Source of the DNA: Rhodomicrobium vannielii ATCC 17100
GTDB taxonomy: Bacteria > Pseudomonadota > Alphaproteobacteria > Rhizobiales > Rhodomicrobiaceae
Length of the DNA stretch: 64,000 bases
Assembly (NCBI RefSeq): GCF_000166055.1
Contig: NC_014664.1
Span: 2,238,001 to 2,302,000, forward strand
Direction: 5' to 3'
Under the pieces are notes generated by a model, which had not been told where the DNA came from, ran no database searches, and saw only the letters and a program-made list of their open reading frames with translations. The position numbers were made by a program, and so were the translations under genes. This document shows positions 50,293-62,507 of the stretch, one piece after another; position 1 is the first letter of the stretch; every line of letters starts with the position of its first letter.

Positions 50293-51607
50293 TTTCCTCT
50301 TTCGGGCGCGTTTCCGGCATCAGCGTGAGCGTTACGATGAAGCCGAGCGCGCCCGTAGCGGCAAGCCACCAGAAGGCGGAAGGGCGTCCGAGAGTGTCCG
50401 CGATATAGCCCGCGGCTGGCAGGCTGATCGCCGCCGCCAAGCCGATGGACATGCCGACGACGCCCTGCGCCAGATTGAAATGTCCCGTACCGAAAGTAAT
50501 GTCGGCAATCACAAGCGGGATCAGCACCGCGAGCACCGCCGCCGAAACGCCATCAAGCATCTGGATCGCGACCAGCGGCACCGCGCCGTCCAGTACCGCG
50601 AACAGCGCCGCGCGTATCGGCAGCACGCCGAGCGCCGCGAGCAGCAGCGGCCGCCGCCCGATCCGCTTCGCAAGCCGCCCCACCATCGGAGAAAACAACG
50701 CAACGATGATCTGCGGCAGCACGATCGCGGCGGCGATCAGCGCGACGGCCCATTGGCTGGCGCGCGTGGTCAATTCCGAGCCGACGAGCGGCAGAAGCGG
50801 CGCGTTCGCCATCTGAAAAAGCGCGATGATGGCGATGAACACAAGAAACGCGCGCTTTCGAAGGAGCATCGAAAGCCCGGCGGGGACGCTCGAAGCCTCC
50901 GGTTCGCTGCTTCCGCCGTGTGCCGTCGCGACATCCACCTCAGCCTCGCGGATATACCAAAGCGCGGTAATCGCGGGGATTGCGAAGAACGCGGTCACGA
51001 AAAACACCGCCTGCGCCGACCAGAAATAGCCGCAAGCGCCGAGCAGGAGCGCGGCGGTTCCGTTACCTGCGGCGGCGTAGCGCGCATTGCGTCCGAGGCG
51101 GGGGGAAAGCCCCTCGCGCCCCACGAGCCCGAGGCTGATCGCTGCGACCGCTGGAGCGACAACCGCCGTTCCGGCCGCATGAAGCACGCGCGCGAACGCC
51201 ACGGCTGCGAACACCGGCAACGCGGCGATGATGAACGCGCTGGCTCCGATGGCCGCCACGGCCCCGCCCGCCGCGCGCCGCTCGGACCGCACGTTGTCGA
51301 TCAGCGCGCCGCCCGGCACCTGAAACACCAGCGCGGCAATGGACCCGACCGACAGCACGAGGCCGATATCCGTCTGTGTCCACTTCTCGGACGTGAGATA
51401 GACGGCGAGAAACGGCCCGAAGCCGGTCTGGATGTCGCCGAGGAAAAAGGCGAACCAGTCGAGGCCGCGCAGGCTTTCACGCGAGGGAGACTTGCGTTTC
51501 GTGTCTGCCGTGGGCACCGGGTCCGGCTGCTCCGGTGCATCCTGCGTGGCGCTAATTCGTTCCTTCAGCGCCTCGGCCTTTCGCGGAATTCGCACCGATG
51601 GCGACAA
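50285..51607 (-). CDS. MFS transporter
   Basis: A 440-residue 12-helix transporter. The first half has GFGPFLAVYLTSEKWTQTDI, VFQVPGGALIDNVRSERRAA and the second half the loop GRLAKRIGRRPLLLAALGVL, both MFS A-like motifs. An N-terminal hydrophilic stretch of about 45 residues precedes TM1. The ATG at 51607 overlaps the upstream PRC-barrel gene by 56 bases; a GTG at 51517 would remove the overlap. Substrate not evident; a drug or sugar-type exporter is possible. Confidence 0.88.
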   Translation of the reverse strand: MSPSVRIPRKAEALKERISATQDAPEQPDPVPTADTKRKSPSRESLRGLDWFAFFLGDIQTGFGPFLAVYLTSEKWTQTDIGLVLSVGSIAALVFQVPGGALIDNVRSERRAAGGAVAAIGASAFIIAALPVFAAVAFARVLHAAGTAVVAPAVAAISLGLVGREGLSPRLGRNARYAAAGNGTAALLLGACGYFWSAQAVFFVTAFFAIPAITALWYIREAEVDVATAHGGSSEPEASSVPAGLSMLLRKRAFLVFIAIIALFQMANAPLLPLVGSELTTRASQWAVALIAAAIVLPQIIVALFSPMVGRLAKRIGRRPLLLAALGVLPIRAALFAVLDGAVPLVAIQMLDGVSAAVLAVLIPLVIADITFGTGHFNLAQGVVGMSIGLAAAISLPAAGYIADTLGRPSAFWWLAATGALGFIVTLTLMPETRPKEEIT

Positions 51608-52022
51608 CCGGCTTGCCCGTTTTCACCTCGGGGGCTTCGCTGAGACGTTCGCGCGGAAGTTCCACCACCAGCACGTCGCGCCCGTCGGAGGCGAAATGCA
51701 GGTCCGGCCAGGCGATGGCGATGCGGCGGCTGCCGACGCCGAGAAATCCGCCAACTTCGACGACGGCCGCCTGCACCGCGCCCGAGCCGTCCGCGAGGAC
51801 GTCGACGACCCGCCCTGCGCGCTCGCCCGCGCGCGTCATGACGTTTTTGCCCATCACGCTTTCGGCCCGCCAAAGCACGGTTCGCTCCGGCGGAGACTGA
51901 TCGGCCTTCATCTGCTCCTGCGGCGGTTCGCCCGAGCGCGCTTCGCTGCCGGATGACCGTGCCGAGTGTGACGCCGCGTTCGTCGCGATGACAACAAAAA
52001 GGACAAGGCAGAAACTTCGCAT
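51552..52022 (-). CDS. Secreted PRC-barrel domain protein
   Basis: A 156-residue protein with signal peptide (about 1-18) and a PRC-barrel-like domain: VMGKNVMTRAGERAGRVVDV, VQAAVVEVGGFLGVGSRRIA, IAWPDLHF and VVELPRERL. PRC-barrels bind ligands or RNA; secreted ones in this order are common and uncharacterised. It is upstream of, and overlaps, the MFS gene. A short region of acidic and Gln residues separates signal and domain. Confidence 0.8.
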   Translation of the reverse strand: MRSFCLVLFVVIATNAASHSARSSGSEARSGEPPQEQMKADQSPPERTVLWRAESVMGKNVMTRAGERAGRVVDVLADGSGAVQAAVVEVGGFLGVGSRRIAIAWPDLHFASDGRDVLVVELPRERLSEAPEVKTGKPVVAIGANSAKGRGAEGTN

Positions 52023-52217
52023 GCAAACTTCTCCTGCCGTTTGTCGCCTAACAGCGAAGATCGTTCACCGTTCCCAGATCAGTCCGGCACAACGGATATC
52101 ACCCCTCAAATTTACTCTTATCTAATCATCAAATTCCGCCGGCGCGCGGGCAACTTCTTTCCGAAGACCGCATTGACCCAATTGATATGTGCAAACAAAT
52201 CAGAGGAAATCGAAAAA

Positions 52218-53120
52218 ATGGCAGATACGACTTACGACACATCGCGCATCCACGAAGGGGAGGATTGGCGCGCGGTATCATGGAGCGCCATTCTCTTCGG
52301 CTCTCTCGTCGGGCTCTCAGTGGCAGCGATGCTCCACGTGCTCGGGCTGGCCGTCACCGCCAGTTCGGTTCCCGATCAGGCGGGGCCGACCGACGCTCTC
52401 ATGACCATCGGTGGCGTCGCCGGGATCTGGTATATCGCCTCCACCGCCGTGAGCCTGTTCATTGGAGGATTCGTGGCGAGCACCCTGGCCTGGACATTCA
52501 CCGGCAAGCGCGCCGCGATTTACGCGCTCGGCGTTTGGGCGATCACCACGCTGGTGGTGGCGCTTGCGTTCGTTCCTCCCATCATCCGCGCGGCGACCGG
52601 CGCCGTGTCCGCAGTCGGCAACGTCGCTGACCGAGCGATCACCACGGCCGCCGGAGCAGGTGAAGCAGTTGGGAGCGCAGCGGCTAATGTCCCGACCGGG
52701 CTCGTGGACAATGTTCGGCAGAGGCTTGGCATTCCGTCGGGTGCGCAGGTCGATCAAGGCGCAATCCGGGACATCACGCGGCTTGTCGGTCAACGGCTTA
52801 CTCAGGATCAGTGGACACCTCAGCAGCGCGATCAGCTCGTTGCTGCCCTCGGGCGCGCGGCCAACGTTCCACCTGATGAGGCCCGCCGTCGTCTTGGCGA
52901 AGCCGAATCCGCGTTGAACACGACAATCCAGGAGGCGAGAGACACGGTGCAAAAAGCGGTCGAAGGGACGCGGCAAGCCATCGCTGGCGTGGCCTACTGG
53001 ACGTTCGCCGCAATATTGGCCGGGCTTATCGCAGCCTATCTCGGCGCCCGCTTTGGCGAACGCGACGAAGATCAATTGCCGACGTTTGCTCGCATCCGCA
53101 TGCATCGGACGTCGAACTAA
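52218..53120 (+). CDS. Hypothetical inner-membrane protein, 300 aa
   Basis: ATG 52218 is preceded by AGAGGA. Four likely membrane helices: about 23-45 (SWSAILFGSLVGLSVAAML), 65-88, 100-118 and one near the C-terminus (WTFAAILAGLIAAYLGARFG). The third helix is followed by an Ala/Gly-rich stretch and a long soluble helical region (about 150-255) with GVWAITTLVVALAFVPPIIR before it. Similar proteins occur in many alphaproteobacteria without known function. Divergent from the PRC-barrel gene, so the 52023-52217 gap holds both promoters. Confidence 0.7.
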   Translation: MADTTYDTSRIHEGEDWRAVSWSAILFGSLVGLSVAAMLHVLGLAVTASSVPDQAGPTDALMTIGGVAGIWYIASTAVSLFIGGFVASTLAWTFTGKRAAIYALGVWAITTLVVALAFVPPIIRAATGAVSAVGNVADRAITTAAGAGEAVGSAAANVPTGLVDNVRQRLGIPSGAQVDQGAIRDITRLVGQRLTQDQWTPQQRDQLVAALGRAANVPPDEARRRLGEAESALNTTIQEARDTVQKAVEGTRQAIAGVAYWTFAAILAGLIAAYLGARFGERDEDQLPTFARIRMHRTSN

Positions 53121-53152
53121 ACTAGTTGGGCTGACAACGTCGCGAATAAAAA

Positions 53153-53178
53153 GAGCCCCGGCCCTGCGGTCGGGGCTC
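53153..53178 (-). terminator. Terminator of Gly-rich protein gene (bidirectional)
   Basis: GAGCCCCG (53153-53160) pairs with CGGGGCTC (53171-53178) around a 10-base loop. On the minus strand a T-run follows (AATAAAAA at 53145-53152 on plus). It lies between two convergent genes and can serve both. Confidence 0.7.
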
Positions 53179-53204
53179 CATTTGATGCAAGCAGATAGTT
53201 GATT

Positions 53205-54074
53205 TTACCAGCCGCCGCCGAAGCCGACGCTCACGCCAAGACCGGAACCGCCCCAGCCGCCGCCATAGCCGCCGCCCCAGCCGCCGCCGAAGCCGACGCC
53301 GGATGCACCCCAGCCGCCGCCGCAACCGCTATAGACCGGACGAGCAATCACCACCGGCCTCGCGCAACCGCCAACACCCGAGTACACGACCGGACGACGC
53401 CAGCCGCCACCATACCAACCGGAGCTGTAGACAACCGGGCGATAGATCACCGGCGCGCGATAGCCCCAGCCGCCGCCATACACGACGGGACGACGCCAGC
53501 CCCAGCCACCGCCATACACGATGGGACGACGCCAGCCCCAGCCACCGCCATACACGATGGGACGACGCCAGCCGCCATAATACGCAACCGGGCGACGCCA
53601 GCCGCCGTACCAGCCGCCGCGGAAGGCTACCGGCCTACGCCAGCCGCCGTAATAGCCGCCGCGGAAGGCCGCCGGCCTACGCCAGCCGCCACCGTAGTAG
53701 CCCCCACGGAACCCGATAGGCCGCGCAAAGCCACGATTGAAACCACGGTTGAAGCCGGGACCGAAGCCCGCGCGCTGGAACCCGCCGCGATAGCCAAATC
53801 GCGAACCGATGGGACTGGCGCCTCTGAAGCCGCCACCGCCACGGAATGCGGCACCACCTCCGAACCCGCCGCCGCCTCTGAAGCCAGCGCCGCCGCCGAA
53901 GCCGCCACGTCCGCCATTGCGGACGAGCATCACGGAACTCTGCGCACCGCTTGCGGTCATCTTTTCGCTGCTCGCTCCCAACGGAGACGGCGCAGCACCC
54001 GCCGTAGACGCGAGGCCGAATGCCGATAATCCCAGCGCTGCCACCGCCGGGACTAGAAGTCGTTTCGTTCGCAT
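53205..54074 (-). CDS. Secreted Gly/Arg/Trp/Tyr-rich repeat protein
   Basis: A 289-residue low-complexity exported protein. The signal peptide (about 1-28, STAGAA) is followed by a Gly/Phe/Arg block (GGFGGGAGFRGGGGFGGGAA) and then at least ten tandem units built on G(G)xxGGWRRPxx(Y/F), for example GGYYGGWRRPVAFRGGW and the near-identical pair GGGWGWRRPIVYGGGWGWRR. Two Cys occur late (GGCARP, SGCGGG). The end is pure Gly/Trp/Ser. Related Gly-rich proteins occur in Hyphomicrobiales, with no known function; composition suggests a structural or self-associating envelope protein. Internal DNA repeats could recombine and change copy number. Confidence 0.8.
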   Translation of the reverse strand: MRTKRLLVPAVAALGLSAFGLASTAGAAPSPLGASSEKMTASGAQSSVMLVRNGGRGGFGGGAGFRGGGGFGGGAAFRGGGGFRGASPIGSRFGYRGGFQRAGFGPGFNRGFNRGFARPIGFRGGYYGGGWRRPAAFRGGYYGGWRRPVAFRGGWYGGWRRPVAYYGGWRRPIVYGGGWGWRRPIVYGGGWGWRRPVVYGGGWGYRAPVIYRPVVYSSGWYGGGWRRPVVYSGVGGCARPVVIARPVYSGCGGGWGASGVGFGGGWGGGYGGGWGGSGLGVSVGFGGGW

Positions 54075-54287
54075 GTGAGACCCACTTCCTCTGTACTAGG
54101 GTTGTGTTTGCCGCTGCCGCGTCGTCGCTCACGACCCCGCTGCAACTGCGCACGCACCCGGTCACACGCCACTGACCGCGCTCGAACGCCAGCTCATTGG
54201 ACCACCCTGCGAGTTAACGAAAGGTAGAAAGATACTCGAGCTTTAGCGCCGCGAAATAGGAAAGAAGAATTGAAGGTCAAATCTTGT

Positions 54288-55052
54288 CTAATCGGTCTCG
54301 ACCAATTTACGCAAAAGCGCAATATCGATAAAAGTACAACTATTAGCGTTGCCAGACAAAAGCTTGAAGGGGACGTCCGGTTCGCCGAGATGATCGAGCA
54401 GAAGCATCGCTCCTTCGAAATCGTTCGACGCGGTATAGTCGTTCAACGCCACGATGACTTGCAACCCAGCACCGCGTGCTGCGTGTGTTCCGGGCGCAGA
54501 ATCCTCGATGGCGAGGCAGTCAGCGGGCGGCAGGCGAAGCGCGGCCAGCACGTGGAGGTAGATGTCCGGCGCGGGTTTCTTGCACGGCACGGCGTCGCCT
54601 GCGCCGATCACCTCGAACCAACCGAGCGCTTCCGGCATCGTCGCGTCGAACAGCGCCGTTACATTCTCCGGCGAGGTCGTCGTCGCGATGGCGAGCCGCA
54701 CGCCCGCATCTTTCGCCTCGCGTAGAAGGCGCGCAACGCCGGGCCGAAGCGGAATGCCGCCGCCCGCGAGAAGAGCCGCGTAGTGTTTCGTCTTGGCGGC
54801 GTGCAGCGCGGCGATGAACTCGGGAAGCGGCTGCCCAGTCGGCGGCGTAAAGTCTGGCCGGTGCCGCGCGATGTAGTGCGCGATGCGTTCCTTACCGCCC
54901 GTCACCGCGAGAAGTTCGGTATAGAGCGCGGGCGGCCAGTCCCAGTCGAGGCCCGCATCGGCGAAGGCGCGGTTGAAGGCGAGGCGGTGCCCCTCTTCCG
55001 TCTCGGCCAGCGTTCCGTCAACGTCGAAAATCAGCGCCTTGAGTTCGGCCAT
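54288..55052 (-). CDS. cbbY: CbbY-type HAD phosphatase
   Basis: A 254-residue HAD hydrolase. Nucleophile motif FDVDGTLAETEEGHRLAFNR (Asp10, Asp12), cap domain with TELLAVTGGKERIAHYIARH, motif II ATTTSPENV, motif III KKPAPDIYL and motif IV IEDSAPG. This is the CbbY pattern; the Rhodobacter sphaeroides enzyme removes xylulose-1,5-bisphosphate, a Rubisco inhibitor. That would imply a Calvin cycle, but no cbb genes are near, so the substrate is inferred. The C-terminal 30 residues are longer than usual. Confidence 0.85.
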   Translation of the reverse strand: MAELKALIFDVDGTLAETEEGHRLAFNRAFADAGLDWDWPPALYTELLAVTGGKERIAHYIARHRPDFTPPTGQPLPEFIAALHAAKTKHYAALLAGGGIPLRPGVARLLREAKDAGVRLAIATTTSPENVTALFDATMPEALGWFEVIGAGDAVPCKKPAPDIYLHVLAALRLPPADCLAIEDSAPGTHAARGAGLQVIVALNDYTASNDFEGAMLLLDHLGEPDVPFKLLSGNANSCTFIDIALLRKLVETD

Positions 55053-55262
55053 GCGAGCCCCCTTGATTTCGGATCAGCTTAGATCAGCCTGCGTTAAATA
55101 GGACCCGATTTGACGCGGAGAAGCTGATCGACAACCGAACATCGGAGGGCCGTACTTGTTCGCTTGAGCCATCGAAAGACGGGATGAGAGGCGAACGGCG
55201 GTAAAACCGTTCGAGGGCTCCCCTCATCCCGCCTCCCTCCATCAGGAGAGACTCTGTGGCGG

Positions 55263-59289
<4,027 letters not shown>

Positions 59290-59345
59290 ACCGCTTCCTT
59301 ACGCGATTCTCGACGCGTGGGCACCCGTGTCCTTCTGCGCGCGCG

Positions 59346-59903
59346 TCAGCCGATATGCTCGATGAGGATCGTAGCGCCGATGACGCAGAGCGCAAGCCCC
59401 GCCACCACTTCGGTCATGCGCCCGAATCGTTCGCCGATCATGCGCCCCAGCATCATGCCCGCCGACGACATGAGGAAAGTCGCGAGGCCGATTGCGATGG
59501 CAATGACGGTGATATCCACATCGAGGATCGCGAGCGATACGCCCACGGCCATGGCGTCGATGCTGGTGCCGATTGCGGCGGCGACAATCAGCAGAAAGGA
59601 CTGCGCGACAGCGGGCCGTTCTTCTTCGTGCGCGAACAAGGCGAGCCAGAGCATGCGAAGACCGACCCCCGCCAGCAGCGTGAACGCGATCCAGTGGTCC
59701 CACGCCTGCACGTAGCTGCTGGCTGCCATGCCCGCCGCCCAGCCGATGACCGGCGTCAGCGCTTCCACGCTGCCGAAGATGAAGCCGGTGCGGAGCGCTT
59801 CGCGAAGGCGCGGCTTCTTGCTGGCGGCTCCGCGCGCGAGCGAAACCGCAAAGGCGTCGACGGACATTGTGAAGGCAAGCACGGTGATGGCAGTCGGGGT
59901 CAC
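59346..59903 (-). CDS. mntP: Putative manganese efflux pump MntP
   Basis: A 185-residue membrane protein with six helices in two repeats; the conserved acidic motifs [14 protein letters not shown] and [19 protein letters not shown] carry the metal-path Asp residues of MntP. It exports Mn(II). The start is GTG 59903, with TTGGAAG 6 bases upstream; reading further back (to 60020) adds a non-membrane extension without a site. It is inserted in the bamD-recN-ligA run. I looked for the yybP-ykoY Mn riboswitch upstream and did not see its motifs. Confidence 0.9.
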   Translation of the reverse strand: MTPTAITVLAFTMSVDAFAVSLARGAASKKPRLREALRTGFIFGSVEALTPVIGWAAGMAASSYVQAWDHWIAFTLLAGVGLRMLWLALFAHEEERPAVAQSFLLIVAAAIGTSIDAMAVGVSLAILDVDITVIAIAIGLATFLMSSAGMMLGRMIGERFGRMTEVVAGLALCVIGATILIEHIG

Positions 59904-60106
59904 GATGGCTTCCAAAAAGAAATGCGCCGCAGCGCGCTGAAGCGCAAACGGCGCGAATCGGGTTGGTGCGTTTCCGCTGAATGGCGCGATGCGCCGATTT
60001 TCTTCGCCGTGCCGACGCAAAAAGGCATCGTGCCACCGAAGACGGCTTACCCTTAAGCCGCCCCGATGGCAGATGTCAAAACTTAGGCAGTGCTATAAAA
60101 TTGAGC

Positions 60107-60970
60107 TTAGCCTGCAACGCTGCCGACTGTGCGCTTCCACGCGTGGCTGATCCACGACCCGGAGTCTTCGCGCGGCGCGGTGCCGCCGGACTGTAGAAGC
60201 GCGTACGCGTCCTTGTACCACGGGCTGTCGGGGAAGTTATGCCCCAGCACCGCCGCCGCCGTCTGCGCCTCGTTCACGATGCCGAGCGCCATGTAGCATT
60301 CAGTAAGACGCATCAGCGCCTCTTCCACATGCGTCGTCTGCTGGTATTCCGTGACGACCGTCTTGAAGCGGTTCACCGCGCCGAGATAGTTGCCCTTCTT
60401 CTGCCAGTAGCGGCCGACATTCATTTCAGATGCGGCGAGCGTATCGCGGGCAAGCTTGATGCGTCGTTTCGCGTCCTCAGAGTAGCGGCTATCCGGATAG
60501 CGGCTGATGAGCGTTTCAAGCTCGGCGATTGCCTTCTTCGTTTCGCCCTGATCGCGCGTCGGCCCGGAGATGCGCTCGAAATACGAACTGGCGATGATTT
60601 CCTGCGCCAGCGCCGCTTCCTTGGAGCCGGGATGGAGCGAGAGGAAGCGACGAGCGGCGGCCACTGCTTCCGGGCCTTTGCCAGCCTTTTGATAGGCGTA
60701 TGCCGCCATCAGCGTCGATTTCTTGGCTTCTTCCGAATAGGGGTAAAGCTGGTCGATGCGCTCGAACAACTCGGCGGCCTTGTTGTTCTTGCCCTGGCCG
60801 AGAAGGTCATCGGCCTCTTTATAGATCTGGTCCGGCGGGCGCTGATCGAGCTGCGTCGACTCTGAACTCGAAAACATCGATCCCATCGACCCGCAGCCAC
60901 CAAGTGAACTGCTCAGCGTCGTCGCGAGAATCACCGCTGCGAGAGTTTGCCCGATCGATCGCAATCCCAT
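60107..60970 (-). CDS. bamD: Outer-membrane assembly lipoprotein BamD
   Basis: A 287-residue lipoprotein of the Bam complex that inserts beta-barrels in the outer membrane. Lipobox SSLGGC at about 28-33, then TPR repeats: PPDQIYKEADDLLGQGKNNK, AAELFERIDQLYPYSEEAKK, AISLHPGSKEAALAQE-like units, and DSRYSEDAKRRIKLARDTLA. Start ATG 60970 with AAGGA upstream; an upstream in-frame ATG would place the signal peptide internally. The C-terminal extension (HAWKRTVGSVAG) is typical of alphaproteobacteria. A gap of about 200 bases separates it from mntP, with a 7-bp hairpin at 60043-60060 lacking a U-tract. Confidence 0.95.
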   Translation of the reverse strand: MGLRSIGQTLAAVILATTLSSSLGGCGSMGSMFSSSESTQLDQRPPDQIYKEADDLLGQGKNNKAAELFERIDQLYPYSEEAKKSTLMAAYAYQKAGKGPEAVAAARRFLSLHPGSKEAALAQEIIASSYFERISGPTRDQGETKKAIAELETLISRYPDSRYSEDAKRRIKLARDTLAASEMNVGRYWQKKGNYLGAVNRFKTVVTEYQQTTHVEEALMRLTECYMALGIVNEAQTAAAVLGHNFPDSPWYKDAYALLQSGGTAPREDSGSWISHAWKRTVGSVAG

Positions 60971-61181
60971 CGTCCTTGCTCCAGGCCCCGTATTTCGAGT
61001 TCGAGCAGCACTGCGCGACTCGGTTTCCCTTATCGTTACGTTCATGTACGGCCAAAAGCCGCAAAATGATGGTGAAATGCGGAGTTTTTCAGTCAAAGCT
61101 TTTGCGCTGGGGAAAGTTGTCGGCGCCGCGTGTATAATTAACACCGCAGCATGAGATAAAAACGCCTGCCTCAAAACGCAA

Positions 61182-61206
61182 AATGGCCGGGGCGAGCCCG
61201 GCCATT
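61182..61206 (-). terminator. Terminator of lpxC
   Basis: AATGGCCGGG (61182-61191) pairs with CCCGGCCATT (61197-61206) around a 5-base loop, followed on the minus strand by TTGCGTTTTG. It lies 18 bases past the lpxC stop and separates lpxC from bamD. Confidence 0.85.
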
Positions 61207-61223
61207 CGCCAAGATGGAACCGA

Positions 61224-62186
61224 TCAGGCGTTTTCAGGCGCAAAGTTCGGTGTCGCGAAGGCAATGCCGAAATCGGCGCGCGGCGAAACATAATGACGGC
61301 GCGTCTTGTCGGCGGCTTCGACGACGGTCCATGCGTCGCGGTTCTCGTAAAGCGCATGCAGCATCAACGAGTTGAGCTTGTGGCTCGGGCGCTTCGAGCG
61401 ATACAGGCCGAGGATCGCGGCGCCTGCGAGAGCGAAATCGCCAACGGCGTCGAGCGTCTTGTGGCGAACGAATTCGTCCGGGTAGCGCAGCCCTTCCGGG
61501 TTCAGAATGCGATCCTCACCGATGGCGACGGTGTTTTCGAGCGACGATCCAAGCGCGCGCCCGGCGGCCCAAAGCTGCTTCACGTCCTTCATGAAACCGA
61601 AGGTGCGCGCGCGGCTCAGGTGCTTCTTGAAAGAGGCCGGAGTCACGTCGAGGTCGATGCGCTGACGGCCGATCAGCGGCGTGGGGAAATCGATTTCGAT
61701 ATCGAGGCGGAAGCCGTCATAGGGGAAGATTTCGCCGATGGAGCCGCCATCCGTGACCGCGACGGGGCGGAGAATCTTGATGTAGCGGCGCGCTTCGTCG
61801 AGTTCGCGAACGCCTGCTTCTTCGATGGCCGCCACGAACGGTTCCGCGCTGCCGTCGAGGATCGGCAGTTCGTTGCCGTCAACCTCGATATCCGCATTGT
61901 CGATGCCCATGCCGCGCAGCGCCGAGAGCAGATGCTCCACGGTGGCGACGGAGGCGCCGCCGGCGCCGCTGATCACGGTGCAGAGGGTCAGATTGGTCAC
62001 GGAGCGGAAATCGCCGGGGATGTGGCCCGCGTTCTTTCCGCCGGAAACGTAGAAATTATAGCCCGAGTTGGCCTCGGCCGGGTGGAGGATCAGCGATACT
62101 TCCGCGCCACTGTGCACGCCCGCCCCTTTCAGGACGATATCGCGCTCAAGAGTGGTCTGTCTGTTCGAATAGCTTCGAAAGCTCAT
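61224..62186 (-). CDS. lpxC: UDP-3-O-acyl-N-acetylglucosamine deacetylase LpxC
   Basis: The 320-residue zinc deacetylase commits precursors to lipid A. Landmarks: QTTLERDIVLKGAGVHSGAE at the N-terminus, TVEHLLSALRGMGIDNADIE with the first zinc His, NELPILDGSAEPFVAAIEEA, FGFMKDVKQLWAAGRALGSS and RHKTLDAVGDFALAGA, with the second His and Asp of the zinc site. Catalytic residues are all present. The ATG at 62186 is chosen by comparison with the family start; the ribosome site is weak. Normal place downstream of ftsZ. Confidence 0.97.
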   Translation of the reverse strand: MSFRSYSNRQTTLERDIVLKGAGVHSGAEVSLILHPAEANSGYNFYVSGGKNAGHIPGDFRSVTNLTLCTVISGAGGASVATVEHLLSALRGMGIDNADIEVDGNELPILDGSAEPFVAAIEEAGVRELDEARRYIKILRPVAVTDGGSIGEIFPYDGFRLDIEIDFPTPLIGRQRIDLDVTPASFKKHLSRARTFGFMKDVKQLWAAGRALGSSLENTVAIGEDRILNPEGLRYPDEFVRHKTLDAVGDFALAGAAILGLYRSKRPSHKLNSLMLHALYENRDAWTVVEAADKTRRHYVSPRADFGIAFATPNFAPENA

Positions 62187-62507
62187 AAGAGTGCGCCGTT
62201 CTTTTGTGCCACGGTGCCTTCCTTTGCCGAAGGAAAGCACCCCCCATCGTGTGCCGGACGATGCCCAATGGCTTCTATGCGAGCATCGGTAGCTACACGC
62301 TACTCTTGGGCCGGCGGTCTGCCGGTACGCACGCGAAAGCTCAATTACATCCGACTGCGCCGACGTTAGCCGGGCGACTCGGGGCGCTTCAAATCACGCT
62401 TTTTAACAGTCTGTTACGGGTAGGGCCTTTGGCTCGACACAACCAAAAACGGCGCTTGAGCGAGTGCCAAAGCGCCGTACGCGGAGGTTGTGAAGGACTG
62501 CCTGCGA
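62187..62507. other. ftsZ-lpxC intergenic region
   Basis: 321 gene-free bases. It contains the ftsZ terminator (listed separately) and the lpxC promoter. The segment 62250-62340 has several short inverted repeats (for example GGGCCGGCGGTCTGCCGGTACG region at 62309-62330) but nothing that I can assign. Confidence 0.5.
62450..62477 (-). terminator. Terminator of ftsZ
   Basis: CGGCGCTT (62450-62457) pairs with AAGCGCCG (62470-62477) around a 12-base loop, followed on the minus strand by TTTTTGGTTG. It lies 30 bases past the ftsZ stop. Confidence 0.8.

Noticed and set aside
53205-54074. Regular short repeats resembling a CRISPR array
   Set aside because: Repeats are contiguous, in frame with a signal-peptide protein and lack unique spacers; no cas genes nearby.
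59904-60106. yybP-ykoY manganese riboswitch upstream of mntP
   Set aside because: The conserved GGGGAGUA-type core was not found; only a simple 7-bp hairpin at 60043-60060 without a U-tract is visible.
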